A stretch of 64,000 nucleotides of DNA from an uncultured Clostridia bacterium (GCA_944386725.1 CALXCE010000001.1:84162-148161); one strand, 5' to 3'. Counted from the first letter of the stretch, positions 26,217 to 35,749 are shown. The notes: a model not told the origin generated them from the letters alone. A program made the numbers and translations.

Positions 26217-27920
26217 TTATTTCTTGTTAATAACTGCTCTATAAATAAGTCCTGTATCTTCATCTCTTTCAAATTCTACTCTATATGCTGTTTCTGTTTC
26301 CACACTACTTTTTATTAATGTTATATTTTGGTCTGTTACTTCATATTCTTGACCGTCAAAATGAATTTCTTTAATCTTCTTTATATCCTCTTCTTGTGAT
26401 TCATTGTTTAGCTGTATAGTTGATAATAGTCCTTTTACCGTAACACCTTGTAAATTAGTACTTTCATAGTTCTCAAATTTACTATTAAAAGTAGTTAATT
26501 CTTCTTCACTAATATTGCTTGCATCAAGTGCTGAAGTGTAAATTCCAAATTGAGGTATAACATATTGCAATGGATTTTCATTTTCTTCTAGTCCTAATTC
26601 TTCCATTTGTTTTTTATTGGTTTCTTCTAATCTTTCTTCTACTGCCTGCATAAAACTCGTTATTTGCTCTTCCTCATAATCATTTAATAACATACTATTA
26701 TCAGTAGAAAAGTTTTCTATGTTTATACTATCTGAAAAATCAATATTGTTGATAAAGTTATATCGATATACCATGGAATTTTCTGAACTTGAAGATTCTT
26801 GTGTTTGTCCTTCATATTCTATATTTAGTTCATAATTTTCGGCAATACTTTGTAATGATTGTACTCCAGAATAATTAGCACTTAAATTTATTTTCATGGT
26901 AGCTACATCTTCTTGATTTATTTCTAGCAAGATACTATATTGTTGTGAATTTCCTGTTAAGTTTTTTTCTATCTGTATGGTTGCTTCATTATTTATTTTT
27001 ACTGTTAATTTTAATATTTTTTGTTTTTCTTGGTAAACCGTAATTTCTATATTTTTATCATTGATTTCTAAGTTGTTATTAATATCTTTTATGAAATTAT
27101 CAATATCACTTGTCGTAATTTTGGAAGAATTTTTATAAATTTTAAGATATTCATTTATTTTATCTAAGGTTACTTGGTCATTTTTTAAGGTTTCTAATAA
27201 TTTTATGATAAGATTTTTCAACTCTTCTCCTGTCAAAGTTAGCCTATATCCTTTGCTATTTGCTTCTTCTATTTTACTAAAACTACTATCTTGTAACTGC
27301 TCATTCATTATATTAAAATAAGTATCTTGTAAGTGTTGTAAGTCCTCTTGTGTTAATTGCACATTTACAAATTCCTGTAATTTTTCAAAACTATCCTCGT
27401 TAACCGTTAATCCATCTTCCGAGGTCGCAATATCGTCTAAACTTTGTAATTCTTCCTTATCCACAGCAATATATTTACTTCCAACATAATCTGTCTGAAT
27501 TCCTACTGTATTTCCCATTTGCTTAAAAGAAAATGGGAATTTTACGCTATCAGAATAATTTATACTAATATTCTGTACTACTTGAGAGTTAGCTGTATCT
27601 ACTTGTCCTTCAAATGTTACATTCATATTATTTACATTTTCAAATTGCTCTTGATTGTTGGAAGCTGTAACATTTACTGATATACTACCTTCGTCTGCAT
27701 ATGGTGTATTTTTTTTCTTTTCGAAGTATTCTTTTAAATTTGCCTCAATAAAACCTTGTTTTTCATCTCCTAGTTGTGTGACATATTTGAAAAATAATTC
27801 TTTGTTACTTTTAAATGTATCTGTTGCAAAATAAGTATAGGCAATCCCTACTAGTAAAATCAAAATAACTAGTAATATTATTATAATTAAAATTATTTTA
27901 CCGTTTTTCTTTTGTCTCAT
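26217..27920 (-). CDS. Membrane-anchored extracellular protein of unknown function
   Basis: 567 residues. A basic N-terminus (MRQKKNGK) and one membrane helix (LIIIILLVILILLVGIAYTY) put the remaining 530 residues outside the cell. The exported part is Asn/Gln/Ser/Glu-rich and beta-strand-like with several repeated segments containing QxSxxY..NxS; there are no Cys residues and no catalytic motif. It resembles large uncharacterised exported proteins of Clostridia. Monocistronic, with its own terminator, between yebC and the spoIIIA operon. Confidence 0.8.
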   Translation of the reverse strand: MRQKKNGKIILIIIILLVILILLVGIAYTYFATDTFKSNKELFFKYVTQLGDEKQGFIEANLKEYFEKKKNTPYADEGSISVNVTASNNQEQFENVNNMNVTFEGQVDTANSQVVQNISINYSDSVKFPFSFKQMGNTVGIQTDYVGSKYIAVDKEELQSLDDIATSEDGLTVNEDSFEKLQEFVNVQLTQEDLQHLQDTYFNIMNEQLQDSSFSKIEEANSKGYRLTLTGEELKNLIIKLLETLKNDQVTLDKINEYLKIYKNSSKITTSDIDNFIKDINNNLEINDKNIEITVYQEKQKILKLTVKINNEATIQIEKNLTGNSQQYSILLEINQEDVATMKINLSANYSGVQSLQSIAENYELNIEYEGQTQESSSSENSMVYRYNFINNIDFSDSINIENFSTDNSMLLNDYEEEQITSFMQAVEERLEETNKKQMEELGLEENENPLQYVIPQFGIYTSALDASNISEEELTTFNSKFENYESTNLQGVTVKGLLSTIQLNNESQEEDIKKIKEIHFDGQEYEVTDQNITLIKSSVETETAYRVEFERDEDTGLIYRAVINKK

Positions 27921-27957
27921 TTTTCTCTCAACTCCTATTTAATTTTGCTATTTATTA

Positions 27958-28677
27958 TTATTCTTCCCAATTATGATAAATATTAGCCACATCATCTAAG
28001 TCTTCTAATCTTTCGATTAGTCTTTCCATTTTTTCTACTCCTTTTTCATCTAAAGCAACTGTCGTAGTTGGTACCATTTGAACTTCTGCTTCTAAGAATT
28101 TTAATCCTGCTTCTTCTAATTTTTCACGAACTGCAGTAAAATCTGCTGGTTCTGTCGTAATTTCATATATTTCGTCTGATGCCTCAAAATCTTCTGCACC
28201 TGCTTCTAATGCAAGCATCATTACTTCGTCTTCGTCCATTTCTGTGGAAGCTCTTTCAATTACTATTACCCCTTTTTTGTTGAACATGTATGATACACAT
28301 CCATTAGTTCCTAAGTTTCCTCCTGCTTTATCAAAAGCATGTCTAACGTCTGCCGCTGTTCTATTTTTATTATCCGTAGCAGCTTTTACAATAACAGCTA
28401 CTCCATTTGGTCCATATCCTTCATAGGTAATTTCTTCATAATTTTCGTTACTGGTAGATGCTTTTTTGATAGCATTGTTGATAGTATCATTTGGCATATT
28501 TGCAGCTTTACATTTTGCTATTACATTTTTTAGTTTTGAGTTTCCAGCTGGATCTGCTCCACCTTCTTTAACCGCTATTAATAATTCTCTTCCTAATTTT
28601 GTGAAGATTTTTCCTCTTGCTGCATCTGCTTTTCCTTTTTTGGCTTGTATATTATGCCATTTACTGTGTCCTGACAT
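27958..28677 (-). CDS. yebC: YebC/PmpR-family regulatory protein
   Basis: 239-residue member of the TACO1/YebC family. The family start [19 protein letters not shown] is complete, and [15 protein letters not shown] and [13 protein letters not shown] follow. Members act as DNA-binding regulators or, as YebC2/YeeI-type paralogues, promote translation of difficult (for example proline-rich) stretches. Which activity applies here is unknown. Start behind GGAGG(A)GAGA. Single gene. Confidence 0.95.
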   Translation of the reverse strand: MSGHSKWHNIQAKKGKADAARGKIFTKLGRELLIAVKEGGADPAGNSKLKNVIAKCKAANMPNDTINNAIKKASTSNENYEEITYEGYGPNGVAVIVKAATDNKNRTAADVRHAFDKAGGNLGTNGCVSYMFNKKGVIVIERASTEMDEDEVMMLALEAGAEDFEASDEIYEITTEPADFTAVREKLEEAGLKFLEAEVQMVPTTTVALDEKGVEKMERLIERLEDLDDVANIYHNWEE

Positions 28678-29147
28678 TCTCTCTCCTCCTTTTAATTTTT
28701 TCCTTTATTCTAGGCGGTTTTCGCCTTGTAAATGCTTATTTTGTCCATTTTTTTAATTAATTGAACTTTATTGATTTTTAGGGGTTTTTATGGTTCGTAA
28801 TTAGAAATGATTGCTCCAAAATTGCTCCAAAAAATCTTATGCAAAGTTTTCAATGTACTTTAACTAAACTTTTGCTTTTAAAAATTTTAACAAAACTTCT
28901 AAATTATTTTATCACGTTTTTTCTTATTTGTGTAGTATTTTTACAAATATTTTTGTATTTTACTCTTGTGAGTTGTATGCACTATCTTCTATTGATACAT
29001 ATTTTTTATAATTTTTAATTTGTCGAGATGATTATCTTTCGGTTTCATCTTCAAATTCTTTAATACTAGACTTTTTACAAATCTTCGCATAGATATATGG
29101 AAAAATAAATTTTATAATGTTATACTTATTATATGGAGGTAGTAACA
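28678..29147. other. Gene-poor stretch, possible integrase tail
   Basis: No convincing gene. A small hairpin AGGCG-GTTTT-CGCCT lies at 28713-28727. At 28790-28850 the minus strand has two tandem TTGGAGCAAT units; codon readings such as IFWSNFGAIIS resemble the C-terminal tails of phage-type tyrosine integrases, but all frames are short and broken. It marks the left border of the accessory region 28.7-35.7 kb. The last 20 bases hold the promoter-proximal GGAGG of the ASCH gene. Confidence 0.35.
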
Positions 29148-29486
29148 ATGATACATGAAATGAAATTAAACGATACAGCATTTAATAATATCAAAAGTGG
29201 TGTAAAAAAATTTGAACTTAGGCTTTACGATGATAGAAGGAAAAATATAAATTTAGGGGATACTATTATATTTCATAACCTAAATAATCTAGATGATACT
29301 ATTTCTGTAAGTGTTCGTGCATTATTAAGATATCCTTCTTTTGCAGATTTTTTTAAAGATATTGATTATAGACTTTGTGGAACCGCAAATAGTTTAGAAG
29401 AAAAATTAGAACGCATACACACTTTTTATACTCTTGAACAAGAAAAAGAAAATGGAATACTTGCAATAAAAATACAATTAATATAA
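29148..29486 (+). CDS. ASCH-domain protein
   Basis: 112 residues spanning one ASCH (PUA-like) domain: the N-terminal strand-helix with IKSGVKKFELRLYDDRR and LGDTIIFHN match the RNA-binding-like domain. ASCH proteins bind or hydrolyse modified nucleosides or RNA; substrate unknown. The ATG at 29148 sits seven bases after GGAGGT. The other ASCH-like gene and a LysRS-like gene are convergent to it. Confidence 0.8.
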   Translation: MIHEMKLNDTAFNNIKSGVKKFELRLYDDRRKNINLGDTIIFHNLNNLDDTISVSVRALLRYPSFADFFKDIDYRLCGTANSLEEKLERIHTFYTLEQEKENGILAIKIQLI

Positions 29487-29496
29487 TCAAATACAT

Positions 29497-29529
29497 ACAA
29501 AAGACACCGACAATGTCAGTGTCTTTTGT
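29497..29529. terminator. Bidirectional terminator between the two ASCH genes
   Basis: ACAAAAGACAC (29497-29507) and GTGTCTTTTGT (29519-29529) form a perfect 11-bp stem with an additional GAC/GTC pair in the loop. Confidence 0.85.
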
Positions 29530-29545
29530 GTGATAGTATTAAATC

Positions 29546-29974
29546 TTATTGACTTATAATGATTGTTTTTTCTGCTTTTGACACATGTTCTGTCAATTCA
29601 GCAAATGTTTCTGCATACGAAAATGCTTGCGGTGGCACAAAGCCAAACTTGTTTTTCAATTCTTCTAATGAAATTGGACAAACTAGTTCATAAACCTTAA
29701 TTATTGGATAAGCATATTTAGATTTCTTACCTATATTAAAATCATGGTTTCCATCTCCATCGCTATCCAATTTTTCTGGATATTTCACAATATCTCCGAC
29801 TTCTATCACATATTTTAGTTTACTTTGTGGTGCAGTTACATAAACATACAAGAATTTAAAACTTTTTTTTGGTATATAGTTTCTAAATTCATGGTTTTTC
29901 GTTCCTTGCACTATCTTAGAAGTTGGTTCTGGATTGATACTCACATATATTCCATTAGTTAATTCATCACTCAT
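29546..29974 (-). CDS. ASCH/PUA-like domain protein
   Basis: About 142 residues. The N-terminal half (GIYVSINPEPTSKIVQGTKN, HEFRNYIPKK, YVTAPQSKLKYVIEVGDIV) has the ASCH/EVE-like arrangement of an early beta-strand, a KxHEFR segment and a later GDIV strand. The start ATG overlaps the stop of the upstream LysRS-like gene (ATGAGTGA), so the two are translationally coupled. Physical coupling suggests a common job, perhaps on tRNA; this is inference. Confidence 0.72.
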   Translation of the reverse strand: MSDELTNGIYVSINPEPTSKIVQGTKNHEFRNYIPKKSFKFLYVYVTAPQSKLKYVIEVGDIVKYPEKLDSDGDGNHDFNIGKKSKYAYPIIKVYELVCPISLEELKNKFGFVPPQAFSYAETFAELTEHVSKAEKTIIISQ

Positions 29975-31046
29975 ATTTCTCAAACTCCTTGATAAAATAA
30001 TAGATACTGTAATGTCTAAACAACATATATGGATTGTTAATCCAGTTTATCACAATATCATATAAAATATCAAGACCTTTAAAGCCTAAATCTTCTTTTA
30101 AGAAGCTGTAGTTGATAAATCTTTTCGGAATATCTCCGTAAGCACCTTCCTTTACATATAGTGACTTTGACAGTTTAGCCCCAGACCAATCAAGTACCAA
30201 AGGAGCATAAAATATCATAGACATCTTGCTTACATCACAACCAAGATAAGATGCTACTTTGTACCTTAATTCCTCCTGATAAAAACCTGCATAATCACTC
30301 CCTGTAATTCTCAAAATTTCAAAATCATAGTTTTTACTCTGATTTGTTGCTGTATAGCTCATTCCTCTTATCAGATTTCTTAAAGGAGAATTGTATTCAA
30401 GCTTAGAAATGCCTTCATTTACATTTACTGAATACTCTCCATGTTCGGGACAATAGAAAGTTATTGTATCTTCAGTGTATCTATTGTTAACACTGTTTTT
30501 GTCTGTTAGTCCACAAATCGGACATGACATTCTTACTCTCAAATTGCCATATTTCTGATCCAGTTTCTTAGCAACATATTCCCTTTTCTTTAAGACCGTT
30601 TTAAAAACTTCCTGAGTTTCGGGCTGTTCATTGAATTCATGTTGATATCTGATTTCGTAGTCAATTCTTGTCAATTCCTTATAGTAATTAAGGATTTCAA
30701 GATATTCAGCAAAATAGGTATCAATTTTACCAGTAAAATTTAGACTTTTCTGATATTTCACTCCATCAATAACAACTGTTTCACTCGGTGCAGTTTCTAT
30801 TACTTCATAGAGAATAGTAACTTTTTTCTTTGAATCGTATTCCTCAAGTTTCCGTGCTAGAGCAAATGCTAAAGCAATTGTTTCCAATGTTCCAAAATGA
30901 GGTGAAGAATTTGGTTGTGCACCAACGCTTATCTTCAGTTTGTTTTTGTGAAGTGTTCCAAGAATATAAGGAATAATTTCCTTCTCAAAAACATACGAAG
31001 CTCCACCTAGTGGATTGTGAACAACACCATCACAGTTAATCTGCAT
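29967..31046 (-). CDS. Class I lysyl-tRNA synthetase-like protein, short form
   Basis: A 359-residue relative of archaeal-type class I LysRS. The HIGH-type motif is PHFGT in PNSSPHFGTLETIALAFA, a zinc-binding insert has CPICG and CPEHG, and the KMSKS-type motif is AKLSKS. Class I LysRS proteins are usually above 500 residues with a C-terminal anticodon-binding helical cage, which is missing here. The gene may therefore charge a reduced tRNA, activate lysine for another purpose, or be a tailored resistance or modification enzyme. It contains an in-frame CGG (GCA CGG AAA) read without a frame change, unlike the core genes. Coupled to a downstream ASCH gene; a recombinase remnant lies upstream. 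Transfer is likely. Confidence 0.75.
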   Translation of the reverse strand: MQINCDGVVHNPLGGASYVFEKEIIPYILGTLHKNKLKISVGAQPNSSPHFGTLETIALAFALARKLEEYDSKKKVTILYEVIETAPSETVVIDGVKYQKSLNFTGKIDTYFAEYLEILNYYKELTRIDYEIRYQHEFNEQPETQEVFKTVLKKREYVAKKLDQKYGNLRVRMSCPICGLTDKNSVNNRYTEDTITFYCPEHGEYSVNVNEGISKLEYNSPLRNLIRGMSYTATNQSKNYDFEILRITGSDYAGFYQEELRYKVASYLGCDVSKMSMIFYAPLVLDWSGAKLSKSLYVKEGAYGDIPKRFINYSFLKEDLGFKGLDILYDIVINWINNPYMLFRHYSIYYFIKEFEKYE

Positions 31047-31249
31047 AATAATTCCTCCTTAATTTTAAGTATGGTTTATGGCTTTATATAATAAACAGCA
31101 CTTAGCTGGAATTAAATTAATATCTATATTATAGTACGGATTATGTTAATTGTCAATATTTAACATTTTATTCTTTATCACAATCTTGCATAATTTCAAC
31201 TTTTTTAACATTACATGCAAAACATTTATTCTTTTTTCATTAAAATATT

Positions 31250-31395
31250 TTATGTTATATATTTTCTATGTGAATTTTTTACATTATTTTGATTTACCAT
31301 AGCATATTCCATTGTTGTATCTATTTTAATATGTCCTAATAATCCCTCCTTATACTTTAAAATATCACAATATATAGAACTTATCTCCAAAACGA
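31250..31395 (-). pseudogene. C-terminal remnant of a tyrosine recombinase
   Basis: About 45 codons ending at TAA 31250-31252 read LLGHIKIDTTMEYAMVNQNN then VKNSHRKYIT. This matches the LLGH..TTxxYxxV C-terminal box with the catalytic Tyr of tyrosine recombinases from conjugative elements. The rest of the gene is absent. The remainder of 31047-31574 (528 bases) holds no other gene I can support. Confidence 0.65.
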
Positions 31396-31574
31396 TTTCC
31401 TATCTTTATATACCCATCAAAGAAAGTATAAATGTGATAATCCTAATGCAATTAATATAATTTCAATAATTCCTATAATAACCTCTTTTCTTGCAAACAA
31501 AAAACGAGATTTTGTCTGCAATTTTTATTTTGCATTATTATACAATAATATTGTGTTTTTTAACAAGTATATTT

Positions 31575-32270
31575 TTACAAAGAACTTATTAATTCATTAT
31601 ATTCATTTGATAAACTCTCACTATTGAAAACTATATTTTCTCCTTCTATCTCCCAACTATTCTGATTTTCAGATAATAGGTTTAAAATTTCTTCTGAAGT
31701 ATCTAAAATTTCTATAACATCATCTATTGAATCTTGTACTGTTGTGTCTTGTGTTGCTGAATCCATATCGCCTATAAATTCATCTTTGTATAAATCTGTA
31801 TAATAACTATCTAATCCTTTATCATTTATATAATACATTGTTTTTTCTTCTGTTAAAAATTCGGTATATTTATTTTTGCAATCTTCTAATGTTGACCTTG
31901 TTGTTGTAATATAATTTTTAGATTCTGGAAAATCTTTTCCATCACTTTTATAATTTTCTACTGTCAATAATGTTATTATTTTCTCATCATTTAAGATTTC
32001 TGCAATTTGTATGCTATTATTAAAGTTTTCTCTTAAATATGATTTAAAGGCATTTTCTACAACTGCATAATCTCCCGTTGTAACAATTCTGTCTAACCTA
32101 TCATTTATTGCATCCATATCAATATTTTCTGCATTTACTAATTCATTTAATTCAGATAATTCTGTTTTTAACCTTTCTTCTTGTTGCATATCTGTAAACA
32201 CGAAATATCCTACTCCTATTAATGCTATTACTATAATTATAAGTAATACAATTAAAATTTTCTTTTTCAC
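31575..32270 (-). CDS. Membrane-anchored protein of unknown function
   Basis: About 231 residues: N-terminal helix (KKILIVLLIIIVIALIGVGY) and an acidic, helical exported domain with no Cys. The likely start is GTG at 32270, nine bases after AAGGAGG; an ATG 11 codons earlier lacks a site. Residues LVNAENIDMDAINDRLDRIV and a segment around YINDKGLDSYYTDLY look like uncharacterised Firmicute exported proteins. Part of the accessory region. Confidence 0.7.
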   Translation of the reverse strand: MKKKILIVLLIIIVIALIGVGYFVFTDMQQEERLKTELSELNELVNAENIDMDAINDRLDRIVTTGDYAVVENAFKSYLRENFNNSIQIAEILNDEKIITLLTVENYKSDGKDFPESKNYITTTRSTLEDCKNKYTEFLTEEKTMYYINDKGLDSYYTDLYKDEFIGDMDSATQDTTVQDSIDDVIEILDTSEEILNLLSENQNSWEIEGENIVFNSESLSNEYNELISSL

Positions 32271-32384
32271 CAAAAAATTCCTCCTTTTTATTTTTTCTAG
32301 CATTTAAGATACTTTAGGCTGTTTATTATATTTTACAAATAAAAGTTTTTTAAATCATTCTAAATCAAGTTGTAATTTGTGTGA

Positions 32385-32951
32385 TTATTTTTTAAGTTGT
32401 AATCCATCTTTAAAGGCTTCTCCAATTCTTTGCGTAACTTTATAATATCCATTAGTATATGGGTCAAATGCGATGGCACCAACTAATTCAATGTCAACAT
32501 TTTCTCCATTCATAACATTTTCATCAGCAGTTACATTTACTACTTTTCCTATTACTCCACAACCATATTCATCATCTTGATATTCTATAAATTCACATTC
32601 AAAACAAATAGGAAATTCACTTATAATAGGTGCGTCTACATTTTCTGATTTTGTTGCTGATAGACCACTATTTTCAAATTTATTTGGAGTATTATTCCCC
32701 GATACTACTCCAAAATAATCGGCTTCTACAACATGTTTACTATCAGCTATGCTAACAGTAAATGCTTTTCTTTTTTTAATATTTTTAACAGTCTTATGTG
32801 TCTGTGTTAAATTTAATATTACTTGATTTCTACTTAACATAGTTCCCCATGCTGCATTCATTACATTAACACTCCCATCTTCATTATATGTTGCTATCAT
32901 TAATACTGGCATTGGAAATATTGCCTCTGTATTTTTAATGTTTTTTCTCAT
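32385..32951 (-). CDS. Flavin reductase-like (FMN-binding split barrel) protein
   Basis: 188 residues of the flavoredoxin/DIM6 family: MPVLMIATYNEDGSVNVMN, AAWGTMLSRNQVILNLTQTH, KTVKNIKKRKAFTVSIAD and EADYFGVVSGNNTPNKF are characteristic. It binds FMN and transfers electrons or hydride to an unknown partner. Neighbours (ABM monooxygenase-like, cyclophilin-like, flavodoxin remnant, TetR) form a redox/detoxification cluster often seen in gut Firmicutes, here partly degraded. Confidence 0.88.
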   Translation of the reverse strand: MRKNIKNTEAIFPMPVLMIATYNEDGSVNVMNAAWGTMLSRNQVILNLTQTHKTVKNIKKRKAFTVSIADSKHVVEADYFGVVSGNNTPNKFENSGLSATKSENVDAPIISEFPICFECEFIEYQDDEYGCGVIGKVVNVTADENVMNGENVDIELVGAIAFDPYTNGYYKVTQRIGEAFKDGLQLKK

Positions 32952-33005
32952 ATAAAAAACCTCCTCTTATATTAAAATTTAGTAAATACTTTTTGTTCAT
33001 TTTCA

Positions 33006-33299
33006 TTATTTTTTTTCGACAAATTGCTCTACCTTCATATGAAGTTTGTATTTGTCTCTAAGCTCTGCTATTTCTTTCATCATTGATGATTTATGGTGTT
33101 CATCTAAAGCCTCTTGACTTTTCCATCGATCAATTAATAAAACGGTTTCATCGTCATCCATTGGAAAAAAGTATTCATATTTTTGATTACCTTTTTCAGC
33201 ACGAACCCTATCTACAATTCCACTTAATACCATTTCTTCTGCAAACTTTTTTGCACTACCATTATTTCCTGTATAATATATATTAATAGTTAGACTCAT
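33006..33299 (-). CDS. Antibiotic biosynthesis monooxygenase (ABM)-domain protein
   Basis: 97 residues, one ABM/YgiN-like ferredoxin-fold domain: GSAKKFAEEMVLSGIVDRVR, YEYFFPMDDDETVLLIDRW and SQEALDEHHKSSMMKEI are the usual blocks. Such proteins act as small quinol or heme-type monooxygenases; substrate unknown. Upstream is an alpha/beta hydrolase remnant. Confidence 0.85.
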   Translation of the reverse strand: MSLTINIYYTGNNGSAKKFAEEMVLSGIVDRVRAEKGNQKYEYFFPMDDDETVLLIDRWKSQEALDEHHKSSMMKEIAELRDKYKLHMKVEQFVEKK

Positions 33300-33315
33300 A
33301 ACTTTTTCTCCTCGT

Positions 33316-33470
33316 TTATTTTAAATTCTTTTTGAAGAATTCTTCTATTTTATTAAAAGGAATAATATCCACTTTATCATATAAATCAGTATGAACTGCA
33401 TTTCTAATTTCGTTGCGATATTGTAATATTGGCATATTAATCAAGGATAATGGTGATGTAACATTCTATA
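33316..33470 (-). pseudogene. C-terminal remnant of an alpha/beta hydrolase
   Basis: About 50 codons without a start, opening after an in-frame TAG and ending at 33316-33318, read VTSPLSLINMPILQYRNEIR and then HTDLYDKVDIIPFNKIEEFF. This matches the end of YcjY-type hydrolases (HVDLYD..IPFDKIEEFF), with the active-site part missing and an internal deletion. It shows that the redox cluster is decaying. Confidence 0.6.
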
Positions 33471-33572
33471 CATCATTTGAATTTAATGATCTTTTATGAT
33501 ATCCACGACTTGTTTTCTAATCCAATAATTTTTATTAATTATTCATTACTATTTCTTATAATAACTTTCCTT

Positions 33573-34115
33573 CTAATTGGCAAGTTCAAATCTGATATCT
33601 ATACTTCCACTACCTAATTGTGTAATAAAGTCATTTACATTATCTACTTTTCCTAAATCTGTATAACTGTATGAATTACTGAAACTTTCATAAAATACAA
33701 CTAAACAGTTATTTCCATATAATTTAATATCTCCTGCATTTATTCTGTTTGGTTTATTACTATTTGTTGTAAAACTAGAATTTAAATAATTATATTTTTC
33801 ATTTGCGTGTAAATCACTCATATTTAATGTCATTGGAAACATTTGCACTAACTGTCTTACAGTTTCATTATTATTTAAAGTTGCGCTAAAAGTTCTATTA
33901 TTTACAATTAAATTTATCTTTATTTCTTCACTTTGATTATTCATAATTTCACTTTCTCCATTATTATTTATTTCACTTGACTGTATATTATCACTATTTT
34001 GATTTTCGTTATTTTGTAGTTTTTTATTTAAAATATTCCTAAATGCAATAAGCATAACTACTAGTATAACAATTATTATAAAAATAATTACTGCTATCAT
34101 TTTTTGTGTTTTCAT
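33573..34115 (-). CDS. Membrane-anchored cyclophilin-like fold protein
   Basis: 180 residues: N-terminal helix (MIAVIIFIIIVILVVMLIAF), a Asn/Ser/Glu linker, and a C-terminal cyclophilin-like domain (INLIVNNRTFSATLNNNETV, FPMTLNMSDL, IKLYGNNCLVVFYES) of the kind placed beside flavodoxins in gut Firmicutes. Isomerase activity is not implied. It lies directly downstream of the flavodoxin remnant. Confidence 0.8.
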   Translation of the reverse strand: MKTQKMIAVIIFIIIVILVVMLIAFRNILNKKLQNNENQNSDNIQSSEINNNGESEIMNNQSEEIKINLIVNNRTFSATLNNNETVRQLVQMFPMTLNMSDLHANEKYNYLNSSFTTNSNKPNRINAGDIKLYGNNCLVVFYESFSNSYSYTDLGKVDNVNDFITQLGSGSIDIRFELAN

Positions 34116-34225
34116 TTTTCTTTACCTTTCTTTTTTTTATATTTCTTTTGTCATAGTCTGTAGTTGATTATCATCTAATCTTACAAATACTTCATTTTCG
34201 CAATCATTATTCTCCTTAAAATTCA

Positions 34226-35047
34226 CTAAAATCCTATTTCAGATAGCCACTCATTTACTGTACTTTGTGAATTTTTTGCACTACTTCCATTTACTGCTAA
34301 TCCATCTGTTACAGTTGCATGTGGTTCCTCATCTTGAATATTAGCAGGTGTTCCTGAAAGTCCTGAACCTCCATGTGTAATAAATGGTGCAATTGTTTTT
34401 CCTGATAAGTCATATTCGTCTAAAAATGTATATATTGACATTGGCATATCACCCCACCAGTTAGGGTAACCTAGAAGTATTGTGTCATATTGGTCCATAT
34501 TTTCTACATGTGAGCTAAGTTCTGGTCTTGCATCTGCATTCATATCTCAGAGAAATATACAATTAATACATTTTCTGCATTTTGTGTTTGTAAATCTCTA
34601 GTAGTATCACTTACTATGCCACTGTTAGAACTATTATCTCCATTTCTTACTACTCTAAAACCTATGTTATTCATTCTTTGGTCTGGTGTTGTTGATGCAC
34701 GATAGCTACTTCTTAAATGTTTTGCATAATCGTTCCATCCTCCACCTCTATTTACTCTTAAGTTCGCGGTTGTTGGCCCTGATGGATTATCTGTATTTTC
34801 TAAATCATATTCTCCATAATAGTCAAAACACCATTCTGCTACATTTCCGTGCATATTGTATAACCCCCAGTTGTTTGGAGAAAAGCTGTTAACTTCTACT
34901 GTTGTTTGTCGGTATTCGCCTGGCTCTGTTTCTAAATTATCTTGTGAAAAATAATTTATTTGCTTCCTCATCACTGATTGAGTTTTGGGTATTAAATGGA
35001 GTAGTTGTTCCTGCTCTTGCTTCATATTCCCATTCTGCTTCAGTTTA
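34226..35047 (-). pseudogene. Broken SUMF1-like/flavodoxin fusion gene
   Basis: Reading on the minus strand: a formylglycine-generating-enzyme-like (SUMF1) segment begins without a start at EAEWEYEARAGTTTPFN, shifts frame at a T-run near 34950, continues as NNWGLYNMHGNVAEWCFDYY and FRVVRNG, then enters the flavodoxin strand ENVLIVYFS. The next flavodoxin residues (FMN loop and about 50 more) are deleted, and the frame is lost. The flavodoxin C-terminal half follows (MDQYDTILLGYPNWWGDMPM). Three separate lesions exist, none at CGG, so this is genuine decay and not recoding. Confidence 0.85.
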
Positions 35048-35140
35048 ATATATTTTTCAAATCTAATAACTAAATTATAATTACTTTATCTTTTTTTCTA
35101 GCTCATAGACGCAATCTTCATCCATTCCACGATGGTTTTC

Positions 35141-35749
35141 TTATAATAATTTTAAGATTCCTTTATAAGCAATGTTATAGATTGTTAAATATTCAAATGG
35201 AACTCCTGCTTTTTCCATTGCCTCCTTTTGTTTTTGTGTTACAAATGTATATGGATATATTCCATACATTAAAGGGAAAAATGAAAAGATGAATTCATTT
35301 TTGTCTTGTTCGTTCATAGTAATAGAAAATTTATCAAGACATTTTTTTACCGTTTTTATTGAATTTCCATAGGCTGTTTTAAAATTCACTAATGCATCTA
35401 TTCTACTATTTTCTTCCATATCATATAAATTCATGGATAATAATTTTAGTAGCATTGGTCTTTTTTCAATTGTGTGTGCTAATTTACTTGCAAATACTTC
35501 TTTTGTTAATTTATCATTTTCATCATACACTTTATTTAAGTCATCTATCCATTTTTCATATTCTCTTTGAAAAAGTGCTAAAAATATTTCTTCTTTTGTT
35601 TGAAAATAATTGTATATTGAAGTACGAGAAAATGTAGTTTTTTCTCCTATACTTTTTATTGTTATTTCCTTAAAGTTGTTATTTTTATAAAGTTTTTCAC
35701 AAGCATTTATAATTTCTTCTTTCCTAATATCAACTATTTCCCTTGCCAT
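35141..35749 (-). CDS. TetR-family transcriptional regulator
   Basis: 202 residues; N-terminal HTH (ITIKSIGEKTTFSRTSIYNY, FQTKEEIFLALF) and a helical ligand domain of unknown specificity. Two TGACAnnnTGTCA palindromes at its promoter indicate autorepression. The flavodoxin/cyclophilin/flavin-reductase genes on the same strand downstream are the likely targets, partly decayed. Confidence 0.9.
   Translation of the reverse strand: MAREIVDIRKEEIINACEKLYKNNNFKEITIKSIGEKTTFSRTSIYNYFQTKEEIFLALFQREYEKWIDDLNKVYDENDKLTKEVFASKLAHTIEKRPMLLKLLSMNLYDMEENSRIDALVNFKTAYGNSIKTVKKCLDKFSITMNEQDKNEFIFSFFPLMYGIYPYTFVTQKQKEAMEKAGVPFEYLTIYNIAYKGILKLL

Noticed and set aside
34226-35047. The flavodoxin break as another +1 CGG site
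   Set aside because: No CGG is present; sequence for about 50 residues is missing, so it is a deletion.
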